Shown here piece after piece: positions 50,465 to 61,654 of a DNA stretch of 64,000 nt. The DNA is from Archegozetes longisetosus. Lineage: Eukaryota; Arthropoda; Arachnida; Sarcoptiformes; Trhypochthoniidae. The position numbers and the translations under genes were made by a program. Position 1 is the first letter of the stretch; each line of letters begins with the position of its first letter. The notes under the pieces are model-generated. The model saw nothing but the letters and a program-made list of their open reading frames with translations, had not been told where the DNA came from and searched no databases. The stretch spans positions 6,665,129 to 6,729,128 of the forward strand of contig JAEMBT020000007.1 of NCBI GenBank assembly GCA_018873245.2, read 5' to 3'.

Positions 50465-50856
50465 TTTGTTCCTAAAAACACTGAGAGCTAATGGAAAGAT
50501 AGGGAATTAATTTGCGCACAACCAAAAGTAAAATGCAACAAAAAACCAAACATTGTCTCATAAGTGTGTAATTGAAAAGAAAGTTCAATTTAGTTATTCA
50601 ATATGGAATGACATTTGTGTAGCTTTTTATTTCACGTATCAAATGGTTGAGCGATTGTCTGCGATTCCTCTCCTCTTCTTTTTCCGTTACGGCCTATTGT
50701 TAGGAGTTGGAGACCAGGCACAATACTATTTAATGAAATACTAAATTCTACTCACTATTCATACTATTGGAATAATATGTAGTCATTAATCGCTCTATTG
50801 CCCAATAATAGATAATCAACAATTATAATTATAGGCAAATCTGCCAATAGTTTGTG

Positions 50857-50982
50857 TTATAGGACGGAAAAACCTGCCTTAATACCATTTTTAGATACAT
50901 TCATCCTAATGTTTGTTAAATCTATTTTAGATATGTTCATCTTAATGTTGTTTAAATCTTCTTTAGATTTATTTATCTCCAT
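50857..50982 (-). other. Mini-ORF made of 12-residue repeats
   Basis: The minus strand reads ATG at 50982 to TAA at 50857, 41 codons. It spans three imperfect 36-bp tandem units (50886-50995), so the peptide repeats every 12 residues: NIKMNISKIDLT then NIRMNVSKNGIK. The unit is a multiple of three and the frame stays open. It lies 54 bp downstream of the 137-codon frame on the same strand. No evidence of expression. It may be a relic of a repetitive protein or chance. Confidence 0.25.
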
Positions 50983-50995
50983 TTTGTTAAATCTT
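50886..50995. repeat. Tandem repeat, 36-bp unit, three diverged copies
   Basis: The motif TTTTAGATA...TTCATC(C/T)TAATGTT...TTAAATCT recurs with a period of 36 bases. Copy three is the most diverged. Confidence 0.75.
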
Positions 50996-51035
50996 TTTCA
51001 ACCATAAAATCCTGATAACGTCACTCTGTCAGCAA

Positions 51036-51449
51036 TTATCTAACCAACTGCTTATCGGATTTAAATATATTATAGGCTTTTCGATCAGGAATTAGATTAC
51101 GTTTTAGACTCTTATAGTCAAAGAACTTAATTTGAAAAGTTTGTTCAAAACTAGATGAAAACATTTTCAATACTCTTATTGTATTAATTGTTTTATTAGT
51201 GTGATCGAAACTTACAAATGTTAGGTTTTTATCATCTATTGATTGAAATTCAATGTCAGTGAAAAATGAAAGCAAATCTCTGCTATTATGAAACATCAAT
51301 AAACCAGCTTTCTCTTTAGCTGATTGAATCTTAAGAATTTTATGAAAAACTTTCATCTCATACGACACATTTTGCTTTTTCGAGCAATTTTGATGTCGGA
51401 ATTCCTTCAAAACCATATATTGTGTGTTGTCTTCAGATAAGAGAAACAA
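51036..51449 (-). other. Unidentified 137-codon open frame
   Basis: The frame is long for DNA this AT-rich and reads like a soluble charged protein (GLLMFHNSRDLLSFFTDIEF, TIRVLKMFSSSFEQTFQIKF). There is no ATG at its 5' end. A good acceptor, TTTGTTTCTCTTATCTGAAG (ending 51430), could make it a terminal exon starting at 51429, but I found no matching upstream donor. The first internal Met codon is near 51416. No family recognised and no AATAAA close by. It may be a pseudogene, a young gene or chance. Confidence 0.3.
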
Positions 51450-52240
51450 AGCATTTGTTATATTTTTAATTCAATACCATTTGTTTCAGTTGAGCACAAG
51501 CTTCTTGTGAAAAAGTATAAAAGTCATGACATAGAACATGATTTGCACGATTTCTAAAATTTGTTGTTGCTTTGAATCTCAACACTTAATTTGTGGATTA
51601 ATTTATGCGCATTCAATAGATTTGAATAAATAGTTTCGATTAATCTAACCTCTATTAAAAGTAGTTAAAAGTGATAAATCCGAGTCTAAACTAGTTACGA
51701 GGATAACTGGAGAGTATTGGCAACAACTACCGAATACTTTGGAACCATTAAAATGAATATTAATGGTGTAGTTTTGTAAAACATGAGCAGATAAGTGTTA
51801 AAAAATCATAGGTCTTTTTATTCTCTCTACTCATCATCGCTTAGTCGCAAAAATATCTCCAGCAAAGCATTATGTCATCCCAATGAAATGCCAGCAAATG
51901 CCAACTCTTTCCACTCCCTAATAACTAGTGTTCAATAATAATTACTTTGATTACGAGCCCACTTATGCTAAGCTTGATTATAGACAAAACTATTCAATTC
52001 ATTGTATAAAAAAGGAATAATTGATTTTGATTACTCTGAAACCATAAACAAAAAATAAGAATAGAAAATTCAGACCCAAGAAAACAATTTACTCGAGCAA
52101 AAGTTAGCAGAGTTTTAAAGTTGATTACATGAATCAAAATAGTATTTAAAGTAAATTAAGCAAAACATGGTAGAAGTAATGCGAAAGTCATGCGATAACT
52201 TAATGGACAGGTTGTTGGGTTTGCTCAATATTTTAGTGAA

Positions 52241-52270
52241 AAAGTGAGCAAAAGTGAGCAAAAGTTAGCA
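52241..52270. repeat. Tandem repeat, 10-bp unit, three copies
   Basis: AAAGTGAGCA twice, then AAAGTTAGCA. Confidence 0.85.
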
Positions 52271-53820
52271 AAACAAGTAAAAGATAGACTAACACTTAAT
52301 GGCCATTAACACAAACATAAGGGTTTGTCTGTTTAGGAGCACAAAGGTGCTGTTAGAGAATAAAACACTACTCAAAAGACTATTGTCAAGTCTTTGTCAT
52401 GTGTAGTTATAATATCTCAGTTATTTCTATGCTGTTTTGATTTTTAAAATCCAAACCAACTTCGTGACAACGCCCTAACAATACAGTAATATCAGAGTCA
52501 ATATAAACACAAACCTGTCAGACCTTCTCCAATGGATTTACCTGTATTTCTATAGGCAAAGCATTTATATGCTATTCATTGCTACTCATTTTGCTATTCG
52601 TTTGGCGGCAATACCATTGCCACTGAATGGCACTATGCAATAGTACCCAATAAAATACCATTTGTATTAACGTGTTTCAACAACAATCATTTGTTTTGTA
52701 ATTATTTCTATATTTTTTACCACCATTAGTATGTGTTTACATACTCGACTACATGATAACCAGATATTTTCAAATTAGATTCCTATGTCTTGTCAATTAG
52801 ATTCATGTCTTATGGCAATCTATGTTAGCGACTATTCGTTAAAATCAAGTAAATTAGTTTTAAACCGCAAAATAACTCTTCTTTTGTTTTCAAACTCAAC
52901 TAATATTTACTTAAAGATGTCTCAAACACTATTTCACGATTAAATATCAAACTATTTTTTTAACTTTTTTCATACCAAACACTTCAGTCACTGAGAAAAG
53001 TTTCCAAAATTCGGTTCAAATATACTACTAATGGTTAGAAAAGTTGAGAAATTGATGGGAAAAAGTGAGAATCATTTCTTACCAAAAGATGATTTGAATT
53101 GATTCGCGATTTAGTAGTGAAGCACTGGTTTGCCTTCAGGGCTAATATGAAACCCCACTCAACATAGCATTCAATCTACTCAATAATATTTGGCTTCAAA
53201 TCATCTTACAGATCTTCACATCATTACACATCAGTTCACTTCACAAATACATCACTTCTTATTCTTTAAAAACACTCGACTAAATCATATAAACGAGATT
53301 AATCGCAATTTGAAACTCAGTGCTAAAAGTTTTTGTGTTGTGAAAGTTTCCTTAGAAACTATGGTCGGCATCAGAAATCATTGACTGGTGTTTCAGTTGG
53401 AGATGCGCTCAACTCTCTCTCATTGTGCTTAACTTTTCCCTAACTCTAGTCGTCACAGGAATGTCTTCTACTTCTGGAGTCATTCTTCACTTCTATGCTC
53501 TTTTCAACACGATTTACCCTAACTTTCATAGAGATTCTCTGCTTTTGTTAGGATGAGTAGGGATTTTTGAAGCATAGATTCAACTAACTGAGGGTAGAAG
53601 CGATGAAGGAGTTCACCCCAAAAGTTATTTTACTGAATGAAAGTCATCCATTTTGAACGCATGCGCAAAGAGAAATTGGCCGGTATCACATAGGTTTAAA
53701 CCTTTATTTAATGCGCTTTTCAGTAATTTACTAATTCTTACAATTTATCCAAATATCACCCTTAGATCTCATTTAATATTTATTTACAAATTCATTCGAT
53801 TTAATTATTAAATATTCAAA

Positions 53821-54354
<534 letters not shown>

Positions 54355-54501
54355 ACTCTAATTTATAAATATTAATTTTTTAAAACATGTTTCACTTATT
54401 AACTACTGATTGTCTTTTATCTAATGATTTTATACTTGTATGAACTAATGTAAAATGTAATTAATCTCCACTATCAAGCTATACGATATGTTTATTCATT
54501 A

Positions 54502-54507
54502 AATAAA
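54502..54507 (+). terminator. NEDD8 polyadenylation signal
   Basis: AATAAA about 148 bases past the NEDD8 stop. The APRT gene's own signal lies on the opposite strand at 54542-54547, so the two transcripts probably overlap or nearly so. Confidence 0.6.
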
Positions 54508-54541
54508 AGAATGATAAGTAGAAAATGTATTTTTTTTATCA

Positions 54542-54547
54542 TTTATT
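54542..54547 (-). terminator. APRT polyadenylation signal
   Basis: AATAAA on the minus strand, 160 bases after the APRT stop and just beyond the NEDD8 signal. Confidence 0.55.
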
Positions 54548-54706
54548 CCGTCTCACTTCCATTCTCAATGCTAAAACATTACAAATATGTGGTATAACTA
54601 ATGTCTTAACTTTGATCATAGCTTAGTTCGATGACAAAATTATTGAATCTCTTTGTAAAAAACTATAGGAATTGAAAACTATTGCTTGTTTGTGTCTATT
54701 TCAATA

Positions 54707-55583
54707 CTAATACTGAATCATTGAGTACAAAGAGGTAGGAATGCTTTTTCTACCATTGAGAGCAACCAATTCCATAATAACCATACACTCGAGCACTTGT
54801 CCACCACAATCTTTAATCAAATTGATTGATGCTACCAAAGAGCCACCCGTTGCTATCAAATCATCGACTATGACACATTTCAATCCATTAGTGATAGACT
54901 CGCACTGAACCTCAAACGAATCATTCCCATATTCAAGAGAAAAGGAGGCTCTCTTTACAGGTCCTGGAAGTTTACCCGATTTTCGTATTGGAATGAATGG
55001 CAATTTCAATCGAAGCGCTAGGATTGGGCCCAGAAGAAATCCTCGCGATTCCAAACCAATTATTGCTTCGACTTTTTGACTAATAGACTGAATGCGGTCT
55101 ATCATAATCTGAATGAGGTCTTCGAATAGATTCGGGTCTCTCAGTATCGGAAATAAATCTCTAATTACAAGAAGCGATTATAAGAAGGATTAATGATTTA
55201 GTCCCTTTATATATTTAATAGTATTGTTATAACCTAAGTTACAAAATATTGATTCATATGTTTGTATTATATTTTAATCGATTACATAAGTTTATGAACT
55301 TATAATTAAATGCAATACAAGAAGTGAATTAAATTAATTTCAATGTTTATGAAAATGAAAATCTGCGTAACTTTGAACTAATCACTCTATAGTTTTAATT
55401 AATTGAGAGACAAAAGAGATCTAAAAGAAAGAACTGAAGTGTTTACGAAATAAGATAACATAAAATAATATTAAACTCGAAATACCTAAAAAGAATGCCT
55501 TCTTTAGGAAAATTTGGGTAAGACTTAACAGTCCTTTTAATTCTCTCTAATCTATTATCACAACTATTATTATTATCAGACAT
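54707..55583 (-). CDS. APRT: Adenine phosphoribosyltransferase, 2 exons
   Basis: Cytosolic purine-salvage enzyme converting adenine and PRPP to AMP and pyrophosphate. Exons: 55486-55583 and 54707-55160, joined by a GT-AG intron in phase 2; 183 residues, close to the ~180 of animal APRT. The N-terminal region RTVKSYPNFPKEGILFRDLFP matches the adenine-binding PDFP-KGI-FRDI region. GLESRGFLLGP and RKSGKLPGPV follow, then the PRPP-binding loop VIVDDLIATGGSL (~129-141). The Lys-Leu-Pro-Gly flexible loop is intact. It ends LYSMIQY, as in other family members (FSLLQYE). The start is the only Met giving this N-terminus. Its head lies 186 bp from the stop of the next minus-strand gene. Confidence 0.95.
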
Positions 55584-55724
55584 TACTTAAGGAATTAATA
55601 ATTTGCACAAAACCAAAAAATATTTAATACAAAACTGAAAATTATTGAAAAGTCCTTCAGATAAAGTGTTACTCAAATGACAGATAAGTTAATGAATGTC
55701 TTATCAAAACATCAATTATTCATA

Positions 55725-55730
55725 TTTATT
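55725..55730 (-). terminator. Polyadenylation signal of the GON7-like gene
   Basis: AATAAA on the minus strand, 39 bases beyond the stop at 55769. Confidence 0.5.
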
Positions 55731-55768
55731 GTAAATAAAATCATGATTTGGCGCCAAATTCGAGACAA

Positions 55769-56110
55769 TTATTTAGATTTTTTAGATCTTTTCAGTTTTG
55801 GCTCTTCTGCCTGGTCTTCGATGGAGTGATCGCTGTCTTGGCTGTTGAGTCTGTCTTTAACTTGTCTGCTGTTATTACCACTAGTGTTAGTGTCGTGAGA
55901 ATCAGTTTCGTTCTGTTGATCAATAATTTGAGTTAAATATTCATTAAGTTGTGTCTGCAAGCGATTCACACAATTAGATAATGATTTCAAATGAGAGACA
56001 TTGTTGTCGCCATCCTTTTGCACGTCTATTGTGAATGATTTGTCCACCACATTATTGTTATTAACGCTTTTTATTGTTGCCTTCAGCTGTGACGCTTCTG
56101 ATTCACTCAT
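55769..56110 (-). CDS. Small acidic/basic protein, possibly KEOPS subunit GON7
   Basis: Single exon, 113 residues. The first ~65 residues include a helix-prone segment (SHLKSLSNCVNRLQTQLNEY); the rest is hydrophilic and low complexity, acidic (SQDSDHSIEDQAEEP), with a basic tail KLKRSKKSK. The order matches animal GON7: a short beta/helix region, then an acidic disordered stretch ending in a Lys/Arg-Pro-rich tail. GON7 caps the KEOPS complex that makes the t6A tRNA modification. The match is by layout and a few residues, not strong identity, so other small disordered nuclear proteins are possible. A close AATAAA supports it being a real gene. Confidence 0.55.
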   Translation of the reverse strand: MSESEASQLKATIKSVNNNNVVDKSFTIDVQKDGDNNVSHLKSLSNCVNRLQTQLNEYLTQIIDQQNETDSHDTNTSGNNSRQVKDRLNSQDSDHSIEDQAEEPKLKRSKKSK

Positions 56111-56916
56111 TTTTACATTTAATTATTTTCAATCTTCTCGTTAATCGTATTGTTTGCAAACAAATGGTGTAAATCAGAGTCAAACATATATTATGTAAGC
56201 TTTATATACATCTATTTTGTTCCCTTTTATGCATTCAATTTTACGTAAGCTTAAGTTCAATTGGGTTTATATAATTGTTTAATTAACAAATCCTAAATCC
56301 TATTAAGTTAAGTCTATTTCTATCCAAAGCAGTCTTAAAATGGATTTCTAGAGATAAGCCAAAAGTTGTGAATCAATGATGAATAATGATTAAAGCCTTT
56401 TATTAAATTTACCAAATAAAGTAGACTAACATTGAAGCTATGGAAGCTTGGGCGTTTGTGCTCAACTAGAACAAAAGCATTAAACCAAACAACCTTATTA
56501 GTATAAGTTCTTAATTACAAATTATATATTAAAGTGCATAAAACACTTCTCGTAAAGTTGATAAGAACTGTTTTATTTTGAACTTTTAGGCTTTACTTTA
56601 GAGTTCAAATGGGCGTTAGAAATCTATAAAATTTTGATAAAGTTATGTTAAAGTTATGATCAAAGATATGATAAAAGATATAATAAAAGATATAATAAAA
56701 GATATAATAAAGTTATGATAAAGTTACGGTAAAGTTATGATTATAGTATTTATTTTAGTAAGGTAAAAAAGTCATCAATCAGTTGATCTTGATGGTGTTG
56801 AATGCTTCCAAAAAGTTGATACTTTGAAAGAACGCTATTCAATCGAAACACTGTTTCTATGGTTCCAAGAACGACAGTTTTCTAAACAAATCGAAAAATA
56901 AATTTAATGATAGAAA
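56111..56916. promoter_or_regulatory. Shared intergenic region between two divergent genes
   Basis: About 800 bp separating the GON7-like gene (minus) from TMEM231 (plus); both promoters should lie here. No clear core promoter motif was found. It contains the AT-rich tandem repeat at 56638-56740. Confidence 0.45.
56638..56740. repeat. Tandem repeat of 12-bp and 11-bp units
   Basis: Four GATAT(G/A)ATAAAA units (about 56665-56711) are flanked by GTTATGATAAA-type units on both sides. Confidence 0.8.
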
Positions 56917-58087
56917 ATGGCATTTTACACGATATTTTCACATTCTGTTAAGATTTCATATAAGGCTAAATTGTTTTCTGAGTCAACAATATTTTATAGT
57001 TTATGCATAGCTGCAAATTTATTACTACCATTTCTAATAACTTACAGAAGTGATGGATTGTGGAGGAAAATTGAATTCTATCGCGAACAGCCAGATATCA
57101 ATTTCAAGCACAATCTCATCCTTATATTACAACTCAAAGATTCCTCACCTCAATTCAAGTTCTGGAGTACTTTCCCTCATTTGAACAAAGCCATCCATTC
57201 TGATCAACTTTGTGTCCCTTATATTTCAGTAAGTTTTCAAGTTGTTTGTCATTTAAAATCATTTTAAGATATATTCCTTACAATAGAATACAGAAATTGA
57301 TGTCAATAATGATGGAAAGTATGATGAATTGAATATGAATTTGAATGTCCCAATTGATGAAAATGATAAAGTGGTCAGCGTTAAACTGTTGCTATTTTTC
57401 GATTATAAACTTCATGTAAGTTTAAAGAATCGTTTCTTTCCTGCATTCCTATCATTATGGACATGAATTAATATTTGTTAAGATTGTTTACTTAATTCGA
57501 ATCTCAGACTAAAGTTGAACTTAAAATGGAAACTCTGACACATATCGAGTATAATTCACCAAATCCAGGAAAAGGACTTCGTATGATAGGAGAAATAAGA
57601 TTACATCAAAAAGAGCCACTTGTATATCGGGGCTCAGATTTTAGATTCAATCAAAATTTACTAGCTTCTCAACAATTCACAATCGAAGATATGATGGAAA
57701 ACTATATCAGACGAAACTGTGAGTTATCTAATAAATCAATAATTTATAAAATTGATTTCTTTCTCAATTCAACCTAAAATTCAGCCATAATTTCACGCAA
57801 TTTTACTTTTAGTGTCTACTTTTCTGGGTTCAAATAGTTACTACAACTGGCATTTGAAGCGCAACAATGAGACACAATTTGAAATTAAAGCTACGATCAT
57901 GTATCCAGAAGAAACTCTTCATTATAGACCAGGATTTTGGTACCTTATCAAATGGGCATTCATTCAATACTTGTCGATTTATGTGGTCTTATACTTAATT
58001 ATAAAACAAATATTGATATTTGTATTTGAAAATCGTTTGTTGAATTGTATAGTCAATTGTAATAGTCCTGTAATTATGAGTAAATAA
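56917..58087 (+). CDS. TMEM231: TMEM231, ciliary transition-zone membrane protein, 4 exons
   Basis: Component of the MKS/tectonic-like complex at the ciliary transition zone, which gates membrane proteins into cilia. Exons: 56917-57228, 57287-57415, 57508-57718, 57813-58087; 308 residues (human ~316). The start MAFYTIFSHSVKISYKA matches the family's MALYELFSHPVERSYRA. FRS/YRSDG(L/F)W, YREQP and FWSTFPHLN follow in the expected order. Transmembrane segments lie at ~25-42 and ~262-283, the latter after the conserved YRPGFWYLIKWAFIQY. The large middle region is predicted extracellular. In a mite or other arthropod, cilia are confined to sensory neurons and sperm, so expression is probably restricted. 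Converges on dysbindin. Confidence 0.94.
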
Positions 58088-58422
58088 TGTTTTGTAAGTC
58101 CCATTCTGAACCTCATTCTAGATCTCACTCTGAATTTCATTCTTATGCTAATCATAAAAACTTCAAGCTTTCTCAAAACGTAAGAACTTAGTTCCCAAAG
58201 AATTTTGCATTTTCAATCTTAGCATTCAAGCAATTTCTGGTTCAACTAAAGTTATCATTGATTAAATGTCGGCATTTAAGAAGTGTCTTGTACAAAGTAG
58301 AATCCTAGTCCCATTTGATAAGTTTTAAGACTAAGTTAATGCAAACGATTATGCGTTTAGAGCGAAAAGATACAGTAGTTAAAGGATAAAACGATACGAC
58401 TTTTATTGCTTTGAGTCCAGCC

Positions 58423-58428
58423 AATAAA
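58423..58428 (+). terminator. TMEM231 polyadenylation signal
   Basis: AATAAA about 335 bases past the stop. On the other strand AATAAA at 58480-58485, 40 bases after the dysbindin stop, serves the opposing gene, so the 3' ends lie within about 100 bp. Confidence 0.45.
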
Positions 58429-58524
58429 AAAATCTATCTCGAAATACTTGTTTATTGAGATAAGAAAATAAAATCTTATTTTATTGAGAATCAGCAAACA
58501 ATTCAATTATAACCGTTTCATTAG

Positions 58525-59369
58525 CTAAGGAACATCTTTAAGGAATTCTTCAAGTGCTGCCTCTTCTGATTTCTCAGTTTCAATAACAATCTCTTCAATG
58601 GAAGTCTTTTGTATTTGATCATCTCTGAAACTATGTTTCCGGTCGATTTTGCCCTGAGTTTTGTACAAATGGAGCTGGTCTTCGAAGGCAGCTTGAAAGG
58701 CTTGTTGTCTTTCTCTAAGAATGTTTTGCTGATGTTTTTCATATTGTTGGACCTTATGGGAGTGTTCGAGGGCAAGTTTCACTTTGATATTTTCGAATTC
58801 ACTGGCTTTGGTCTCTTTATAAACAGATAACTTATACTGCTGGTCTAATTTCAATTTCGAAAACTCTTCCTCTTCTTTCTGATCCTCTAAACTGATAATA
58901 ATCTGTTCGACTTGTATCATCTGTTTCTTAGTTTGCTTCAAATCGTTCTCAATCAAATCAATTGTTTCCTTGATTTGAGGCAATGTTGACAACTGGCTTA
59001 ACAGTTCACTCATTAATAAATACTGTTGTTTAGTAGTCATATCGAGATGATTAATACTTTTAGCACAATCTGCAGCCAGTTTAGCGTTATCTTCATTTAA
59101 TCGATGCATTTGTTGCCACTGAGACTGATATCTTTGTAGAAGATCTGCGCCAGCATTCAGATTAACTCTACTGCTCTTATCCTTTCTGTTATTGATACCC
59201 AACTTAGTTCTAACTTCTTCTTTGGTCTCAGGACTTATGGCTAATCCTCTCAGACTAGAATATAGATTAATTTAAAGACTTAATCTACTTTAGACTAGCT
59301 TTAAATTATTTACCTCGAGGTTATATCGTTTTGAACTGTTTGGATCTTTTCGCGCAAGTTTTCAAGCAT
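58525..59369 (-). CDS. DTNBP1: Dysbindin, BLOC-1 subunit, 2 exons
   Basis: Coiled-coil subunit of BLOC-1, which works in endosome-to-lysosome-related-organelle traffic and, in Drosophila, in synaptic homeostasis. Exons: 59314-59369 and 58525-59254, phase 2 junction; 261 residues. The N-terminus MLENLREKIQTVQNDITS matches human MLETLRERLLSVQQDFTS. GADLLQRYQSQWQQMHR matches the conserved (A)G-ELL-RYE--W--LH block. A long heptad-rich region (~75-215) ends KLKERQ-like (ILRERQQAFQAAFEDQL), equivalent to the human MKLKERQKFFEEAFQQDM. The tail has the short EEAALEEFL motif seen in the family (DQEALDVFL). It lacks the long C-terminal extension of vertebrate isoform 1, as is usual in invertebrates. 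Confidence 0.93.
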
Positions 59370-60319
59370 TCTCACAAACCTATAAATAGGAAGAAATCAA
59401 TTTAGAGTTTACTCAAAACTTTCACTAAAATCTCTTTCAACTTATAATCTAAAAGAAATACAGATGAATGGAACGCACAAAAGTTGACTAAATCTTTATT
59501 CAGGTTTACTTTTACTTTGATAATTGATTTGCACATAGAGTTATAACAGTATATAAAGTAAAGTTCATCTAAATTGATATACAAACATGTTGAAAACCTC
59601 GTGGTTTGTTAGAATACTCAACATTAAATCCCAACATTTCTAAATAAATAATTTTGTAGGAATGTATCACTTGTATAAATTTGAATACAAATAATTTTAA
59701 GATTATATCAACCTTGATATGAAAATAATATACAAAAAGTTCGTCTAATTGTTATTGTTTTACTCTAAACGACATATAAAGTATATATAAAAAAATAGAT
59801 GTGTCACAAGTAAAATATTATATTTTGCTTCAACTTAAAAAATATGAATATTTGGTTAAAACCTGTGTTTGCAGAGCTGCCAACTTAAGTGTTTGGATAC
59901 CAAACCGAACCCTAGAACCCAACTCTAGTAAAAATATAATTCGATTGTTCAGTAAAATAGCATTGAATTTAGGAACTGATATGTTTAGTCAACACTTCAT
60001 ATAGAATGTTTAAACTCTTGAAAATAGCTCAGCTACGAAAAACTTATAAAACATAAGTTTGGTCTCAACCAATGTATAGAAACAAAATCCGACATAAAGA
60101 CTGCCATAAATAGGAATTAAAAAATGACAGAAATACTTGACAAAAGCCAACACCACTTAAAATGCCATATAAATAACATAAAACGAAAATACTGTAAACG
60201 ATAATACTATAAAACGATAATAACATAAAACAATTGATAAACAATAACTAAATCTAATGGTAATTACGATTATGAGATAAAATAATTAAAATTCAGTCAA
60301 TCATATTTGGATAAATGAG
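59370..60319. other. Intergenic sequence upstream of dysbindin
   Basis: AT-rich and without a supported gene. The first ~200 bp should include the dysbindin promoter. Short open frames at 59402-59584 and 59801-60004 are probably chance. Confidence 0.45.
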
Positions 60320-60787
60320 CTAAACATCTGATTCGGTGGCGGTATTCTTATGAGTGAGTGGTGCGTCATCTCTCGAGTTAGTGGTCTCTTCGTTATCACT
60401 GGTCTGATGCGACAATTGGTGGACATTAGCCTGGACTCTAAGATGAGAGCCATTGTTGTCATAAACTTCATTAATATTTCCATTTGATTCTCGTTTGTGA
60501 ACAGTGACATAAGTTAATGGAATTAATTTTCCCTCACTATTGCTGTCAATAGTGTAATGCAGTTTAGATTCTTCGTCATTAGCCTCAACGAAGACATAAG
60601 TGTCAGATTTGCGCTTCTGGTTCCAAAGCCATTCAATTAATTTTATGATTGAACATATTATTGCAATTGCCAATACTGAGAAGAATACTATTGGAATTAT
60701 TAATGGCGCTGAAGGAGCCGATGAATAGTTGACCACACCTGACGAAAATGGCGTCGAATGTGATTCTTCTTCTGAGTTGACATCCAT
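60320..60787 (-). CDS. Unrecognised single-pass membrane protein
   Basis: Intronless, 155 residues. A short N-terminal region rich in Ser/Glu (~1-28) is followed by one strong transmembrane segment (IIPIVFFSVLAIAIICSII, ~30-48). A basic stop-transfer patch (NQKRKS) comes next, then ~95 hydrophilic residues. The positive-inside rule puts the C-terminus in the cytosol. The tail includes TYVFVEANDEES and ends ESDV, which fits a class I PDZ-binding motif. There is no cleavable signal peptide. No family recognised; it may be lineage-specific. The ATG at 60787 is the first in frame and suits a type III membrane protein. The gene lies alone between dysbindin and MOCS3. Confidence 0.7.
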   Translation of the reverse strand: MDVNSEEESHSTPFSSGVVNYSSAPSAPLIIPIVFFSVLAIAIICSIIKLIEWLWNQKRKSDTYVFVEANDEESKLHYTIDSNSEGKLIPLTYVTVHKRESNGNINEVYDNNGSHLRVQANVHQLSHQTSDNEETTNSRDDAPLTHKNTATESDV

Positions 60788-61654
60788 TTAGTTATCAGTT
60801 ATTTTATAACTAATTTCAATATTTTCCCCTCTTTTATTGTTTTATTATTTTATTATTTTATTTATTGTTTTTATGCATTATTTTAAACTATAGTTACTTT
60901 AAATCATTTAATAAATTACTTACACTTATATAAATAATTATTAGTTGATATGACAAATGAAGTAATAGAAAAATAATAATAAAGAACTTGGTTTCCAGTA
61001 GTAATCAATTTTGCATTTAGATCATTTCACGCTTTTGTGAGTCACAATATTTCTTACTAAACACTCACTCTCTTATGTCTCACTTATTTAGTGTTACACT
61101 TAATTTTGAGTATTTATTCACTCTTTTAGGTTAGTCTAGTCTCAAGCTTCACCTGAGAACATGTATAGAAGAACTGAAAGTTTTAAGCTTACGCCTGTTT
61201 TCACATGACAAGAAAGTTATTCAAACTGAATCTCTCAAGGTATTCATTTTGGGTTTACTATCGATAACAAATATTTAAATGATTTAAACGCTTAGAGATA
61301 TCTCTAAAATAATAGATAAACAGATATAAGATATTAAATCAAGTTTTACGGAATATCTAATAAGTAATCATAAATTTTTTGTTAAATAAACAACTTTCAA
61401 TACAGTTTATTTACAAATGCGTCCAAACATGTGATACGAAAACTTATTATTGTTTTGATTACATGAAAAATCATTTTTAACCAATATTTTATTGCGTCTA
61501 ATACTCAAAACCAATAATTTGTGACTAGAATTCAGAATATTTTGTAAAACCATACTTAGTAACGACTTTTGTTTACTTTCAACAAATATTCAAATTTGAA
61601 AAATAAATCAAAACAAAAACTAATTAGAATACAATTTGTCTTTTACAGAATCGA
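60788..61654. promoter_or_regulatory. Intergenic region between two divergent genes
   Basis: About 870 AT-rich bases between the membrane-protein gene (minus) and MOCS3 (plus). It starts with a run of TTTTATT-like units at 60827-60880. A good acceptor (TTTGTCTTTTACAG, ending 61648) just before the MOCS3 ATG suggests a spliced 5' UTR or an upstream coding exon. No core promoter motif recognised. Confidence 0.4.

Larger units (their letters stand above)
39601..53820. other. Gene desert of about 14 kb
   Basis: AT-rich sequence with no recognisable gene on either strand and no tRNA seen. Identified contents are listed separately: a pogo-like MITE (41523-41736), tandem repeats (50411-50464, 50886-50995, 52241-52270), an in-frame mini-ORF (50857-50982) and a 137-codon minus-strand frame (51036-51449). 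Loose low-complexity runs also occur at 40998-41033 (ATTGATGATAA units) and 47850-47990 (CATAGTTA-like units). The promoter of NEDD8 should lie at the right edge. Confidence 0.5.
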
